Made by a program: the position numbers and the translations under genes
Notes under the pieces: generated by a model
The model's input: only the letters and a program-made list of their open reading frames with translations
Database searches by the model: none
What the model was told of the DNA's origin: nothing
In this document: piece after piece, positions 53,016-62,702 of the stretch
Layout of the letters: each line of letters starts with the position of its first letter
Numbering within the stretch: the stretch's first letter is position 1
Source: UBA9926 sp038131595
GTDB taxonomy: Bacteria; Pseudomonadota; Gammaproteobacteria; Pseudomonadales; Azotimanducaceae
Assembly: GCA_038131595.1 (NCBI GenBank)
Contig: JAYPPR010000008.1
Location: forward strand, 248,001-312,000
Direction: 5' to 3'
Length of the DNA stretch: 64,000 nucleotides

Positions 53016-54740
53016 TCAGCGCTGACGCCACTTTCTGTTCAGTGCTGCAATGATCGAATGGAAAGCCGCTGTCGTGGTGTTTTGACTAATCCCAACCCCA
53101 AAATGCTTGGTACTCTCTCCATCATTGATCGCAATGATGCTGATGGCTTTCGCATTACTGCCCTCGTTGAGCGCGTATTCCTGATAATCCACCACGTTCA
53201 GCGGTTCATTGATCGATTGCGAGAGCGCTGAAACGAAAGCGTCGATGGGACCCGACCCCTCACCCGCAATACTGATTTCACTCTCGGCGATCTTGATCAC
53301 TGCCTGACACGTTTCCTTCTCAGCACTCGAGCTTTTCACATCGTAGCTAAGAAGCTGATAAGGCCCCTCAACTTCCACCAGCTCTGAAACAAACGTTGAC
53401 CAGATCACATCTGCCGTCAGCTCACCTCCATCGGCCTCAGAGACCTGCTGGATGATCGGCGACAATTCAAGGAGAAGCTCTCTTGGCAAATGCACTCCGA
53501 AGTAATTTTCAAGCACAAACGCGACGCCGCCTTTGCCTGATTGGCTATTCACCCGGACCGTTTCCCGATACGAGCCTCCGACATCCGCGGGGTCGATGGG
53601 CAGGTACGGTACTTCCCATGCCCCATCTGAGCCCGATTCAACGTAAGCCATTCCTTTGCGGATGGCATCCTGGTGCGAGCCTGAAAACGCCGTGAAGACC
53701 AAGTCTCCAGCGTAGGGTTGGCGAACATGAATCGGAATTTTTGTGCAGGCCTCAGATACTTCGACAATTTTGGGCATGTCTTTCAGGTAGAGTCCGGGAT
53801 CGACACCCTGCGAGAACAAATTCATGGCCATAGTAATCACATCACAATTACCTGTTCGCTCGCCGTTACCAAACAACGTTCCTTCTATTCTCTCGGCGCC
53901 TGCCATCAACCCCAATTCAGAGGCGGCAACACCCGTGCCCCTGTCATTATGGGTATGCAGGCTAATGATGGCTTGTTCGCGATTGGGCAGCTTGCGAATA
54001 AAATATTCAAGCTGATCGGCGTAGATGTTGGGCGTCGCCATTTCCACGGTTGACGGCAAATTCAAGATGACTTTTTCGTCTGGCGCGGGCGACCACACAT
54101 CCATTACCGCTGCGCAGATGTCCACTGCGAAGTCCATTTCTGTTGCCGTAAAACTTTCTGGTGAGTACTCCAAAACGACCTCTGTGCCAGAGGCTACAAG
54201 GTCACGAGTATTGGCCTTCACAATGTCTGTGGCATCGGTGGCAAGCTTGATGATCTCTTCTTGAGACATACCAAAGACCACCCGCCGCTGCAGTGTCGAG
54301 GTTGAGTTGTATAAGTGGAAAATGACGCGAGGCGCACCAGCGACTGCCTCGCAGGTTCGTTGGATCAATTCCTCTCTGGCTTGGCAGAGCACCTGAATGG
54401 TGACGTCTTCCGGAATGAGCCCCTCGTCTATGATTTTTCGAACAAAATCAAAATCCGTCTGTGAAGCGGCTGGAAACCCCACCTCAATTTCTTTGAACCC
54501 TATTTCGATCAGCAAATCGTAGAGTCGCTGTTTTTCATCGGGGGACATGGGCTCGATGAGCGCCTGATTACCATCGCGAAGGTCAACGCTGCACCATCTG
54601 GGTGCTTGCGTGATTGCTTGATCTGGCCAGGTCCGATCCCGCAAATCGATTTTGGGGAAAGGCTTGTATTTCTTAAAGGGCATGACCCTCGGCTCATTAG
54701 CTGCCTGGGTAACGTCTGACTTGCTAGATTGGGAATTCAT
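53016..54740 (-). CDS. leuA: 2-isopropylmalate synthase, long type
   Basis: LeuA condenses 2-oxoisovalerate and acetyl-CoA in the first committed step of leucine synthesis. The 574-residue product is of the long type found in Pseudomonas and actinobacteria: SVDLRDGNQALIEPM, the catalytic HTHNDRGTGVA metal-binding motif, GTLFGNGERTGNCDV, and a C-terminal leucine-binding regulatory domain (SISIAGEGSGPIDAF-like region near residue 490). Leucine feedback inhibition is expected. ATG 54740 is the start; a leucine-rich peptide lies upstream. Confidence 0.96.
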   Translation of the reverse strand: MNSQSSKSDVTQAANEPRVMPFKKYKPFPKIDLRDRTWPDQAITQAPRWCSVDLRDGNQALIEPMSPDEKQRLYDLLIEIGFKEIEVGFPAASQTDFDFVRKIIDEGLIPEDVTIQVLCQAREELIQRTCEAVAGAPRVIFHLYNSTSTLQRRVVFGMSQEEIIKLATDATDIVKANTRDLVASGTEVVLEYSPESFTATEMDFAVDICAAVMDVWSPAPDEKVILNLPSTVEMATPNIYADQLEYFIRKLPNREQAIISLHTHNDRGTGVAASELGLMAGAERIEGTLFGNGERTGNCDVITMAMNLFSQGVDPGLYLKDMPKIVEVSEACTKIPIHVRQPYAGDLVFTAFSGSHQDAIRKGMAYVESGSDGAWEVPYLPIDPADVGGSYRETVRVNSQSGKGGVAFVLENYFGVHLPRELLLELSPIIQQVSEADGGELTADVIWSTFVSELVEVEGPYQLLSYDVKSSSAEKETCQAVIKIAESEISIAGEGSGPIDAFVSALSQSINEPLNVVDYQEYALNEGSNAKAISIIAINDGESTKHFGVGISQNTTTAAFHSIIAALNRKWRQR

Positions 54741-54814
54741 ATTGGGTTCTCGACTACAGATTGAAAGCTGCTTCGCTAGAAGCTCGGATCAATGTAGGAA
54801 TTGGTAACGGCCGC

Positions 54815-54904
54815 CTACAACGGCAGTCGTAGTAGCGCTAGACGAGCGAGTGCGGCGGGAAGCCCACTTTCGAAGAGAGTCTGTAGTGTGAGTGATTGAT
54901 GCAT
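54815..54904 (-). CDS. Leucine-rich leader peptide upstream of leuA
   Basis: A 29-codon ORF (ATG 54904, TAG at 54815) ends 74 bases before leuA. Ten of its residues are leucine and its C terminus reads LARLALLRLPL, with four CTA codons among the ten. This is the pattern of an attenuation leader that senses charged leucyl-tRNA. The ribosome site is weak and no hairpin with a clear T-run follows, so the mechanism may be translational. The same frame opens further upstream to 55042. The rest of the gap (54741-55099) holds only a CCACC/GGTGG hairpin near 54930. Confidence 0.6.
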   Translation of the reverse strand: MHQSLTLQTLFESGLPAALARLALLRLPL

Positions 54905-55099
54905 GGTCTTAAACACTCGTCGTGATATCCACCAAGGGTGGTTTTTCTTGGACGCAACTATACCTCGGGCAACAGGCAGTGCCAAGCGAGCGATACGGCG
55001 TTTCAATTTTAAGCGACGCGATAGCGCCGTGCGAGCAACCACATTCTTGACTGGCGACGAGCCTTAGAGGTCGCTAGCAATCACCTCATTCCGAAACCA

Positions 55100-55621
55100 T
55101 TAATCAAGGGGCGTCAGTGTTTGCTTAAAACGACGTCCATTTTCAACATAATGCGCAGCACTTGCTTTCAGCCCGGCCATCTGAGCGTCGCTCAATGAGC
55201 GCACCACTTTCCCGGGTGATCCCATAACCAGAGACCCGTCAGGTATCTCCTTGCCCTCTGGGATCAGCGCGTTGGCACCAATCAAGCAACCGCGGCCGAT
55301 TTTTGCGCCGTTCAACACCACCGCATTGATGCCAATCAGCGATCCTTCGCCAATCGTGCAACCATGGAGCATGACTTTGTGCCCCACCGTTACGTTAGGC
55401 CCAATCGAAAGCGGCGATCCGGGATCGACATGCAACACTGATCCATCTTGGATGTTGCTGTTTTCACCCACGGATATTTCATCGCCATCGCCCCGCAAAA
55501 CCGCGTTAAACCAAATACTCACGCCGGCAGCCAATTTCACTCGCCCCACCACCGTCGCGTTATCCGCAACCCATGTGTCGTCGTGACACTCTGGCGTCCA
55601 CTCTCCTAGTCGATAAATCAT
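55100..55621 (-). CDS. Gamma-carbonic-anhydrase-like hexapeptide-repeat protein
   Basis: The 173-residue product is a left-handed beta-helix protein of the gamma-CA/YrdA/PaaY type. Hexapeptide repeats run from about residue 20 to 130 (ADNATVVGRVKLAAGVSIW, IGPNVTVGHKVML, IGEGSLIGINAVVL). Zinc-ligand His residues appear in SVLHVD, VTVGHKVMLHG. The Gln/Arg positions (VLRGDGDEI, NIQDGSVLH) are present. Actual carbonic anhydrase activity is not assured in this subgroup. Start is ATG 55621. Confidence 0.85.
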   Translation of the reverse strand: MIYRLGEWTPECHDDTWVADNATVVGRVKLAAGVSIWFNAVLRGDGDEISVGENSNIQDGSVLHVDPGSPLSIGPNVTVGHKVMLHGCTIGEGSLIGINAVVLNGAKIGRGCLIGANALIPEGKEIPDGSLVMGSPGKVVRSLSDAQMAGLKASAAHYVENGRRFKQTLTPLD

Positions 55622-55735
55622 TTGGTCCTCCCCTTTACCCCGCGGCAGTCAACTATCCGCTTGCTTCACCATTTCACGTCAGAAGGGTAACACGGACCTC
55701 TGGCTGGCGCCCCGATCGAACACCATCTACGGCTT

Positions 55736-56320
55736 TCATCGAACCGGCTCGTGGTCACTGATACCCGATATGTCGACCAGTGAAGCAAGGATAAGCGCGG
55801 TTAAACCCCATACTCGGTAGTTACCAAAGTAATAGACAGGCGCCCACTGCGTTTCTCCGTGACGATCTAACCGCTCTATCTCGTTTGGTGGATTCGCAGA
55901 GAGCCAATCCATTGGAATCTCAAATATTGATGCCACCTCTGAGGGATTAGCAGTTACCGCTTGATCAGCACTGATCAAGCCCACATAAGGCATGACCCAA
56001 AGGCCAAACTTCGATATCTCACCCGGTAATTCGCCGATCACCGTCACTGCCGCTTGAGGAACGCCAATTTCCTCAAAGGTTTCCCTTAGCCCAGCTGCCA
56101 GAGGATTCGCGTCGGCAGACTCAACTCGCCCGCCTGGCCAGGCAACCTCCCCGGCATGACTACTAAGATGGGATGTGCGCTCCGTTAGCACTAAAGTCGG
56201 TCGAGAGCCCTCTCTCACCAGCACCATCACGCTCGCTTTGGCACTGTCCATAAACTGGGGCGGGATCGGCGGAGGCTCGTAGTTTTGGAGCGCTGACTTT
56301 AATGCGGCGGTTACTTTCAT
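55736..56320 (-). CDS. Nudix hydrolase, CoA pyrophosphatase type
   Basis: The product (194 aa) matches the CoA-diphosphatase subgroup (NudL-like), which cleaves CoA to phosphopantetheine and 3',5'-ADP. It shows the UPF0035/CoA motif LTERTSHLSSHAGEVAWPGG followed by the Nudix box (GRVESADANPLAAGLRETFE then EIG). ATG 56320 is near TTGAGG; a TTG at 56329 is the alternative. Its start is 53 bp from a divergent second Nudix gene. Confidence 0.88.
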   Translation of the reverse strand: MKVTAALKSALQNYEPPPIPPQFMDSAKASVMVLVREGSRPTLVLTERTSHLSSHAGEVAWPGGRVESADANPLAAGLRETFEEIGVPQAAVTVIGELPGEISKFGLWVMPYVGLISADQAVTANPSEVASIFEIPMDWLSANPPNEIERLDRHGETQWAPVYYFGNYRVWGLTALILASLVDISGISDHEPVR

Positions 56321-56373
56321 GATCCTCAAGTACCGATCTGGGACAATTCAACATTCGCGCTTATACTCCATGC

Positions 56374-56922
56374 ATGAACTATTGTGGTCAATGCGGCGCG
56401 AGCGTCGAGCGTATCATTCCGGCTGGTGACACCAAGCCTCGCGATGTTTGCAGTCGGTGTGGTCATATTCATTACGAGAACCCTCGAATCATTGCAGGTT
56501 GCTTACCTGTTTTTGAGGACAAGGTGCTGCTCTGTCAGCGCGCGATTGAGCCCAGACGCGGAAAATGGACGCTTCCAGCGGGCTTTCTTGAAAATGCTGA
56601 GACTATCCAAGAGGGCGCAGCTCGGGAAACGTTGGAGGAAGCTAACGCTCGCGTTCACAGTCTTGAACTCTATACCCTCTTCAGCCTGCCTCATATCTCG
56701 CAGGTCTATATGTTCTATCGAGCAGAACTCTCCGACCTCGACTTTTCTGCAGGCGAGGAAAGTCTGGCGGTTGGGCTCTACGGGGAAAGCGACATTCCCT
56801 GGGATGAGCTCTCCTTCCCTGTGGTCACTGACACTCTCAAATGCTATTTCGCTGATCGGGATGCTGGGGAGTTCCCGTTTCGAGAGAGAGTTGTCCAGCC
56901 ACTGAAGCGCCCATCGAACTGA
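56374..56922 (+). CDS. Nudix hydrolase with N-terminal zinc ribbon
   Basis: The 182-residue product begins with a four-Cys zinc ribbon (YCGQCG ... VCSRCGHIHYENP) followed by a Nudix domain: GFLENAETIQEGAARETLEE then AN. This layout is common in proteobacterial ADP-ribose/NADH-type Nudix enzymes, but the substrate is not determinable. It is divergent from the CoA-Nudix gene and convergent with purL, with 32 bp between stops. Confidence 0.87.
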   Translation: MNYCGQCGASVERIIPAGDTKPRDVCSRCGHIHYENPRIIAGCLPVFEDKVLLCQRAIEPRRGKWTLPAGFLENAETIQEGAARETLEEANARVHSLELYTLFSLPHISQVYMFYRAELSDLDFSAGEESLAVGLYGESDIPWDELSFPVVTDTLKCYFADRDAGEFPFRERVVQPLKRPSN

Positions 56923-56954
56923 GCCGATTCCCTCGCGACTGACCCTTAGGCCAC

Positions 56955-59900
56955 TCAGTTAAATTGCTTTGCTGCCGACAGGAACAGTGCAAACCAAGGG
57001 CTATATTCTCCAAGGCCGTCAGGTCTCCACGACCACTGAATACTGCGAAACGCGCGCTCCGGATGCGGCATCATAGCGAGCGCCCGACCATCGTCGCTGG
57101 TGACCGCAGTGAGCCCACCGGGCGACCCGTTTGGATTCATCGGATAGCGAGTCGTCGGTGCTCGCGATTGGTCCGTAAACGCCATCGCCGTGAGTCCGGC
57201 CTCACGAAGTCGAGCCAGACGATCTTCGTCAGCATCCACTCGCCCCTCACCATGAGAAACAACAATGGGCAGCAGTGAACCCACCATGTCACTCAGCACC
57301 AAGCTATTTGAACGGAGCACGTGTACTTGAGAGAAGCGTGCCTCGAATTGCTCTGACTCATTCTTAACAAACCTCGGCCACAATCCAGCACCAGGAATGA
57401 GGTCTTTTAGCTGACTTAACATCTGACAGCCATTGCATACCCCGAGCGTCAGTGTGTCAGGCCGCCTGAAGAAATTCGCAAACTCGTCGCGCAATCGCTC
57501 ATTCATAAGAATCGACTGGGCCCAACCGGTTCCAGCACCTAGTACATCTCCGTAAGAGAAGCCGCCACACGCCGCAAGCATCTGATAGTCGGCGAGACAC
57601 TTTGTGCCCGCAATCAGGTCCGACATGTGAACATCCACTGCCTCAAATCCAGCCAGCCGAAACGCTGCAGCCATTTCTTGATGACTATTCACGCCTTGCT
57701 CTCTCAATATAGCGACGCGAGGCTTAATCTCTCCTCCGGTATGAGGCGCAGCTAACGTCAATAAACTCGGAGCAACATCCAGGACCAACTCGGGAGGCTC
57801 GGTTGCAGTCTCGAGTGCAAACTCGGACGCCGCTGCCTCCGGGTGATCGCGCCTTTTGGCAATCTCATAACTAACGAAAGACCAGCTCTCACGGAGTTGC
57901 GAGAGATCAGACTCAAAGACCACTGATGCACCCTGGGTGATTGTCAACCTTGGATCACTACTGACACTGCCTACCTGTATCGCTCTGATCCCCGTTCCTT
58001 CGAGTGACTCAAGCAACGGGGATACCGCCCCTGAATCCACCTCGACGACGACCCCAAGTTCTTCATTGAACAAGAAGGGGTTAAGCGCCTCCGATTCTGC
58101 CACTTCCAGCATGACGCCTTTGCCGCCTGCAAACATCATTTCACTGACGGTCGCAATGAGCCCCCCGTCTGAACGATCATGAAGAGAGCGAATGGATGAA
58201 CGAACCGTTTGATCCTGGAGCCAAGACCAGAGCCTCTCCAACGCGGGATAGTCGCCGACATCTGGACAGGTTCCGCCCAATGCACCCGACACTTGCTGGG
58301 CGATGGATCCCCCTAACCGTCTCGCTGACTCCTGAAGCTCAAGCAGTAAGAGCGTACTACCGGCGGACTTCAGCTCTGGCGTTAAGGTCTCGCGCACATC
58401 CTTGACCGGCGCGAAGGCCGATATGATCAGTGAAACCGGCGATACCACAGACGCTTCTTGCTCGCCCTCCTCCCAAACCGTCTTCATCGACATGGAGTCT
58501 TTGCCTACCGGAATACACAGTCCCAGCGCAGGCGCCATGTCCATGCCGACCGCCCGGACCGTTTCAAAGAGCTTTTCATCTTCTTCGGCAAATCCGCTAG
58601 CGGCCATCCAATTGGCCGACAATTTAACCTGCGATAGCGGTCCGATATTGGCGGATACGAGATTAGTCAAACTTTCCGCGAGCGCCATACGGCCCGAGGC
58701 GACCGCATCCAGTACAGCCAAAGGCGAGCGCTCTCCAACCGCCATCGCTTCACCGCGAACTGTATTAAATCCTGCTGCTGTCACGGCGACGTTACTGCAA
58801 GGAATTTGCCTTGGGCCTACCAATTGATCGCGTGCCGATAACCCGCCTACCGTTCGATCCCCGATCGTAATCAGAAATCGTTTGCTAGCCACAGTGGGGT
58901 GTCTCAACACCTCATGGATCATGGGTGCTAACCCGAGCTGCCAATCGGGCTCGGGGTGCGCTCGCGGTGTGAGCCGGGGGACACGTTTTTGCACTTGCGG
59001 GGGTTTGCCGAAGATTAAGTCGAGCGGCACATCCACAGGCGGTTGGCTTGATGCTTTGTGATGCACGCTAAGGTGAGATTCCTCGATCGCAGTCCCGACG
59101 ACATGCGCTGGGCAACGCTCCCTCTCACAAATCGCCATGAATCGGTCAACGTCGCCAGCTCGAATGGCCAGCACATAGCGCTCTTGCGACTCATTGCACC
59201 AAATTTCGAGCGGACTAAGTGAAGGGTCGCCCAATGGAACGGCATCAAGATCAAACCGCCCCCCTAACCCACCGTCTTTGACAAGTTCGGGCAATGCATT
59301 GGATAACCCACCTGCCCCTACATCGTGAATGAAAACAATGGGGTTGTCGTCTTCCATCTGCCAGCAACGGTCAATCACTTCCTGGCAGCGACGCTCTATT
59401 TCGGGATTGCCTCGTTGGACACTTGCAAAGTCGAGACTTTGCTCACTCGTGCCGGTGACTTTCGAACTCGCAGCGCCTCCTCCTAAACCGATCAACATGC
59501 CTGGCCCGCCAAGCACGATAAGCGCATCACCCGGCAACATCTCGCCCTTTTCAATCCATTCGTTACGAATATTCCCCATACCACCGGCTAGCATGATGGG
59601 TTTGTGGTATCCCCAGCGCTGGTTATCGTGGTGCATATCGAAGACGCGAAAGTAACCCGTAAGATTCGGTCGCCCAAACTCATTATTGAATGCCGCTGCA
59701 CCAATCGGCCCATCAATCATAATGTTGAGGGCTGAAGCAATTCGATCTGGCTTCGACGATTGCATTTCCCAAGACGCTGCGTCTTCAGACAGCAGAAGAT
59801 TTGACACGGAAAATCCGGCCAGGCCTGCTTTCGTACGAGCGCCTCGGCCTACCGCCGCCTCATCTCGAATTTCCCCCCCGGCGCCCGTTGCAGCGCCAGG

Positions 59901-60818
59901 GAAAGGCGCGATGGCAGTTGGATGATTGTGTGTCTCGACCTTCATCAAGATATCGAGCTTTGCGGGAACAAACTCATAGCTACCGCCAGCCCCGCTTGGC
60001 GCCAAGAAGTCGCCAGAAAAGCCTTCTATGACCGCTGCATTGTCGTGATAGGCGCTCAAAACCCCCTGACCTTGAGTCGCTGCATGCGTGTTGCGGATCA
60101 TATCGAAGAGACTGTGCGACTGTGGCTCATCATCAATCCACCAATCCGCTCGAAAAATCTTATGTCGGCAATGCTCGGAATTCGCTTGAGCGAACATCAT
60201 TAATTCAACGTCAGTCGGATTTCGACCGAGCGAGGCATAGGCTTTCACTAGGTAGTCAATCTCTGAAGCCTCAAGCGCGAGCCCCAGCGCTGCATCGGCT
60301 TCTAGAAGCGCATCGCGTCCCTTGAGAAGCAGGGGGATTTCTTCGAGCGGCCTTGCGGGTAATTGCTCGAACAACTGCTCGACCTCCATGACGTTCTCGG
60401 ACACTGCCTCTACCATCCGGTCATGGATCAGCGATTTCAGCGCGACTCGCTCACGCTCTGATAATAAGCGTTGGAATTTAAACTCATAGGCGACCGCGCG
60501 CTCGATTCTACGCACTGCCGACAATCCACAAAGTTGTGCAATATCTGTTGCCTTTGAACTCCAAGGCGATTGCGTGCCAAAACGCGGGGTTACGAGCCAT
60601 TTCTGAATCGCGTCGCCAGGCTCGCTGGCATGAGACGTCGCTATCAGCAAGGTTTCCAGGCGGGCCACATCCTGATCGGTCAATGAAGCGCCGTGATCCA
60701 CCAAATAATGAAAATGGGTACCAACTAATTGGCCAGGTAACTGCTCGGCACTGATCAACGCCTGAACTTTATCTACTCGGAACGCGGAGAGTGCAGACTG
60801 GCCGATAAGATGAAGCAT
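56955..60818 (-). CDS. purL: Phosphoribosylformylglycinamidine synthase, single-chain
   Basis: PurL turns FGAR, glutamine and ATP into FGAM in purine synthesis. The 1,287-residue product is the large single-chain type: N-terminal PurS-like domain, linker with MMFAQANSEHCRHKIFRADW, two AIR-synthetase-like halves (ETHNHPTAIAPFPGAATGAG; GGAASSKVTG), and a C-terminal glutaminase with the nucleophile in LGVCNGCQMLSQL and the His/Glu pair MMPHPERAFRS. The ATG at 60818 is followed by MLHLIGQSALSAF. Upstream bases 60843-60858 include TATACT and TACAAT, possible -10 elements. Confidence 0.97.
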   Translation of the reverse strand: MLHLIGQSALSAFRVDKVQALISAEQLPGQLVGTHFHYLVDHGASLTDQDVARLETLLIATSHASEPGDAIQKWLVTPRFGTQSPWSSKATDIAQLCGLSAVRRIERAVAYEFKFQRLLSERERVALKSLIHDRMVEAVSENVMEVEQLFEQLPARPLEEIPLLLKGRDALLEADAALGLALEASEIDYLVKAYASLGRNPTDVELMMFAQANSEHCRHKIFRADWWIDDEPQSHSLFDMIRNTHAATQGQGVLSAYHDNAAVIEGFSGDFLAPSGAGGSYEFVPAKLDILMKVETHNHPTAIAPFPGAATGAGGEIRDEAAVGRGARTKAGLAGFSVSNLLLSEDAASWEMQSSKPDRIASALNIMIDGPIGAAAFNNEFGRPNLTGYFRVFDMHHDNQRWGYHKPIMLAGGMGNIRNEWIEKGEMLPGDALIVLGGPGMLIGLGGGAASSKVTGTSEQSLDFASVQRGNPEIERRCQEVIDRCWQMEDDNPIVFIHDVGAGGLSNALPELVKDGGLGGRFDLDAVPLGDPSLSPLEIWCNESQERYVLAIRAGDVDRFMAICERERCPAHVVGTAIEESHLSVHHKASSQPPVDVPLDLIFGKPPQVQKRVPRLTPRAHPEPDWQLGLAPMIHEVLRHPTVASKRFLITIGDRTVGGLSARDQLVGPRQIPCSNVAVTAAGFNTVRGEAMAVGERSPLAVLDAVASGRMALAESLTNLVSANIGPLSQVKLSANWMAASGFAEEDEKLFETVRAVGMDMAPALGLCIPVGKDSMSMKTVWEEGEQEASVVSPVSLIISAFAPVKDVRETLTPELKSAGSTLLLLELQESARRLGGSIAQQVSGALGGTCPDVGDYPALERLWSWLQDQTVRSSIRSLHDRSDGGLIATVSEMMFAGGKGVMLEVAESEALNPFLFNEELGVVVEVDSGAVSPLLESLEGTGIRAIQVGSVSSDPRLTITQGASVVFESDLSQLRESWSFVSYEIAKRRDHPEAAASEFALETATEPPELVLDVAPSLLTLAAPHTGGEIKPRVAILREQGVNSHQEMAAAFRLAGFEAVDVHMSDLIAGTKCLADYQMLAACGGFSYGDVLGAGTGWAQSILMNERLRDEFANFFRRPDTLTLGVCNGCQMLSQLKDLIPGAGLWPRFVKNESEQFEARFSQVHVLRSNSLVLSDMVGSLLPIVVSHGEGRVDADEDRLARLREAGLTAMAFTDQSRAPTTRYPMNPNGSPGGLTAVTSDDGRALAMMPHPERAFRSIQWSWRPDGLGEYSPWFALFLSAAKQFN

Positions 60819-60978
60819 CAGATCTTGTCTCCGCTAAAAATTGTAGTATACCGATTCATCTGTTTATGCGGGCGAGATTGCGACCGAATGGCTAGAACTC
60901 ATTGTGGTTATCGATGGCGCGTCAACGAAGATCATCACACCAGTCTCTCGATGCGACTCAACTAAAGGATCCTTCATC

Positions 60979-61485
60979 ATGGCCGAGGAATTGATCATCG
61001 ATTCAAAGCTTGACCGCGCTGCTGCTTATGACTTGCTCATTCCCCAAATCACCTCACTGATTGCCGATGAGCATGACTGGATCGCGAACCTCGCTAACGT
61101 GTGCGCGGCGATCCATTCAACTTTTCAGTTTTTGTGGGTCGGCTTTTACCGGGTAGTCGATCAAGCCTTGGTGCTTGGTCCGTTCCAAGGACCGATTGCT
61201 TGCACTCGAATCTCAGCACACCAAGGGGTCTGTGGTGCTGCTTGGTCCGCGAATGAGCCAATACGCGTAGATGATGTCGACGCCTTCCCCGGGCACATCG
61301 CCTGCAGTTCTGAAAGCCGCTCAGAAATCGTCGTTCCTATCTCTGTCGATGGGCAGGTAGTTGCAGTCTTAGATATCGACAGCCATCGATTGAAAGATTT
61401 CAGTCAAATCGATGAGCAAGCCCTCGTTCGTATTTCGGCGCTGCTTAGCGATCGATATCCATTTGACGCATCAAACGAGTCATAA
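60979..61485 (+). CDS. msrC: Free methionine-(R)-sulfoxide reductase (GAF domain)
   Basis: MsrC (fRMsr) reduces free methionine-R-sulfoxide using Cys thiols within a GAF domain. The 168-residue product shows the family motifs FLWVGFYRV, IACTRISAHQGVCGAAW (with its two Cys) and FPGHIACSSESRSEIVVPI (third Cys). ATG 60979, nine bases after AAGGAT, is the best start; an ATG-like extension to 60904 is not supported. It is divergent from purL. Confidence 0.93.
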   Translation: MAEELIIDSKLDRAAAYDLLIPQITSLIADEHDWIANLANVCAAIHSTFQFLWVGFYRVVDQALVLGPFQGPIACTRISAHQGVCGAAWSANEPIRVDDVDAFPGHIACSSESRSEIVVPISVDGQVVAVLDIDSHRLKDFSQIDEQALVRISALLSDRYPFDASNES

Positions 61486-61533
61486 CCCGTCGGCTCATGG
61501 GGCCAGCTGCATTTAACTTCTGAGATTCTGAAT

Positions 61534-62046
61534 TTACGGCGCGCGCGGACCAGCTTGCTCCGCCCGACGTTGCGCAAAAAAACGCTTGAGCAATTCGCTG
61601 CATTCTTCTCTCATCACGCCTTCGACAATATCGATGCGGTGATTAAAGAATGATTCATCGAGCAACCCTAATTGTGAACGAACAACGCCCGCTCGAGGCT
61701 CTCTTGTGCCGATTACCAACCGAGCAACCCGTGCGTGCATCAGTGCACCCGCACACATGGCACAGGGCTCCAAGGTAACGTAGAGGGTCGTACCCGGCAG
61801 GCGGTAGTTTCGCTCCGAAAGCGCCGCATCCCGGAGCGCGACTATCTCTGCATGGGCAGTAGGGTCGTTTGCACCAATAGGCTGGTTATACCCCATGCCG
61901 AGCACCTCATCCTCGCGCGCTAACACGGCGCCTACCGGGACTTCTCCCGCCTGTTCCGCCATGTTCGCTTGCGTAATGGCAAGCCGCATCATGACCGCAT
62001 CGCGCTCACTGATGGCTTGCGTTTGGCCATGCCATTGATCATTCAC
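61534..62046 (-). CDS. tadA: tRNA-specific adenosine deaminase
   Basis: TadA converts A34 to inosine in tRNA-Arg(ACG). The 170-residue product has the zinc-binding HAE motif in DPTAHAEIVALRDAA and the PCxxC motif in LEPCAMCAGALMHARVARLV, and the N-terminal EVPVGAVLARED. The start is GTG 62046. In many gammaproteobacteria tadA is next to purL; here msrC lies between. Confidence 0.96.
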   Translation of the reverse strand: MNDQWHGQTQAISERDAVMMRLAITQANMAEQAGEVPVGAVLAREDEVLGMGYNQPIGANDPTAHAEIVALRDAALSERNYRLPGTTLYVTLEPCAMCAGALMHARVARLVIGTREPRAGVVRSQLGLLDESFFNHRIDIVEGVMREECSELLKRFFAQRRAEQAGPRAP

Positions 62047-62060
62047 TATCTATCTAATCC

Positions 62061-62603
62061 TCAGATTAAAGCGACGCCCGCGATCCACTCATGGAAATAA
62101 AAGCTGAGGCTTGTTGCTACCGCCGCGATAACAACCGCAACCAAATCCATCGATATTGACCCCTCACGCGATGACGCCTTCCCTCGGCGCGCCGCGGTTA
62201 TCGCGGACGCGACCGCAAACAATGAGAAACCAAGAAAGATGAGCCATGCGTGGGCGTGCGGATTCATCACTGCATGACCAAGGCCCCATATTAAAAGGCC
62301 AATGGTCATCGGATGCCGAGTGGTTTTTCTAATCAGACCCGCCACATTGGCGCTCACCATGAAAAGCCAAGCAAAGAACATCCAAATCGTGCTCGTTTCC
62401 CTGACCCAGAGCGGACTTTGGACATCAAAGAGCCCACCTCGCTCATAGCCGTAGATCAGCAGCACTAAGCCGACAACGCTGATCAGCGAGTACACCCCTT
62501 TGTATCCAGATTCCCCCAGCCGGCTGGCAAGTGGTCTTTTCAATGCGGGAACAAGCATGCCCGCGTGAATACCGAAAAACATCAGCCATCCTAAATAAAA
62601 CAT
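62061..62603 (-). CDS. NnrU-family membrane protein
   Basis: The 180-residue product has about five membrane helices and the NnrU-type conserved segment RHPMTIGLLIWGLGHAVMNP, with His residues in the membrane core. NnrU is named from denitrification regulation, but the family is broad and its role unclear. ATG 62603 begins MFYLGWLMFFGIHAGMLVPA. It is 14 bp upstream of tadA on the same strand. Confidence 0.82.
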   Translation of the reverse strand: MFYLGWLMFFGIHAGMLVPALKRPLASRLGESGYKGVYSLISVVGLVLLIYGYERGGLFDVQSPLWVRETSTIWMFFAWLFMVSANVAGLIRKTTRHPMTIGLLIWGLGHAVMNPHAHAWLIFLGFSLFAVASAITAARRGKASSREGSISMDLVAVVIAAVATSLSFYFHEWIAGVALI

Positions 62604-62702
62604 GGATCTCCCTTATTTTTTGACCTGATCTTTACGCTTCTTCAATTAATCAAAGTGGCTCACGGCCTAATCTGGGCGTTATGTTCGCCTCGTTAACAAC
62701 TT

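Noticed and set aside
54741..54814. Classical rho-independent attenuator between leader and leuA
   Set aside because: Only a short GCTTC/GAAGC hairpin without a T-run is visible, so no terminator was annotated.
54815..55042. 75-codon ORF ahead of leuA as a normal gene
   Set aside because: Only the last 29 codons have a plausible role as a leader peptide; the upstream extension is Arg-rich, lacks a ribosome site and looks incidental.
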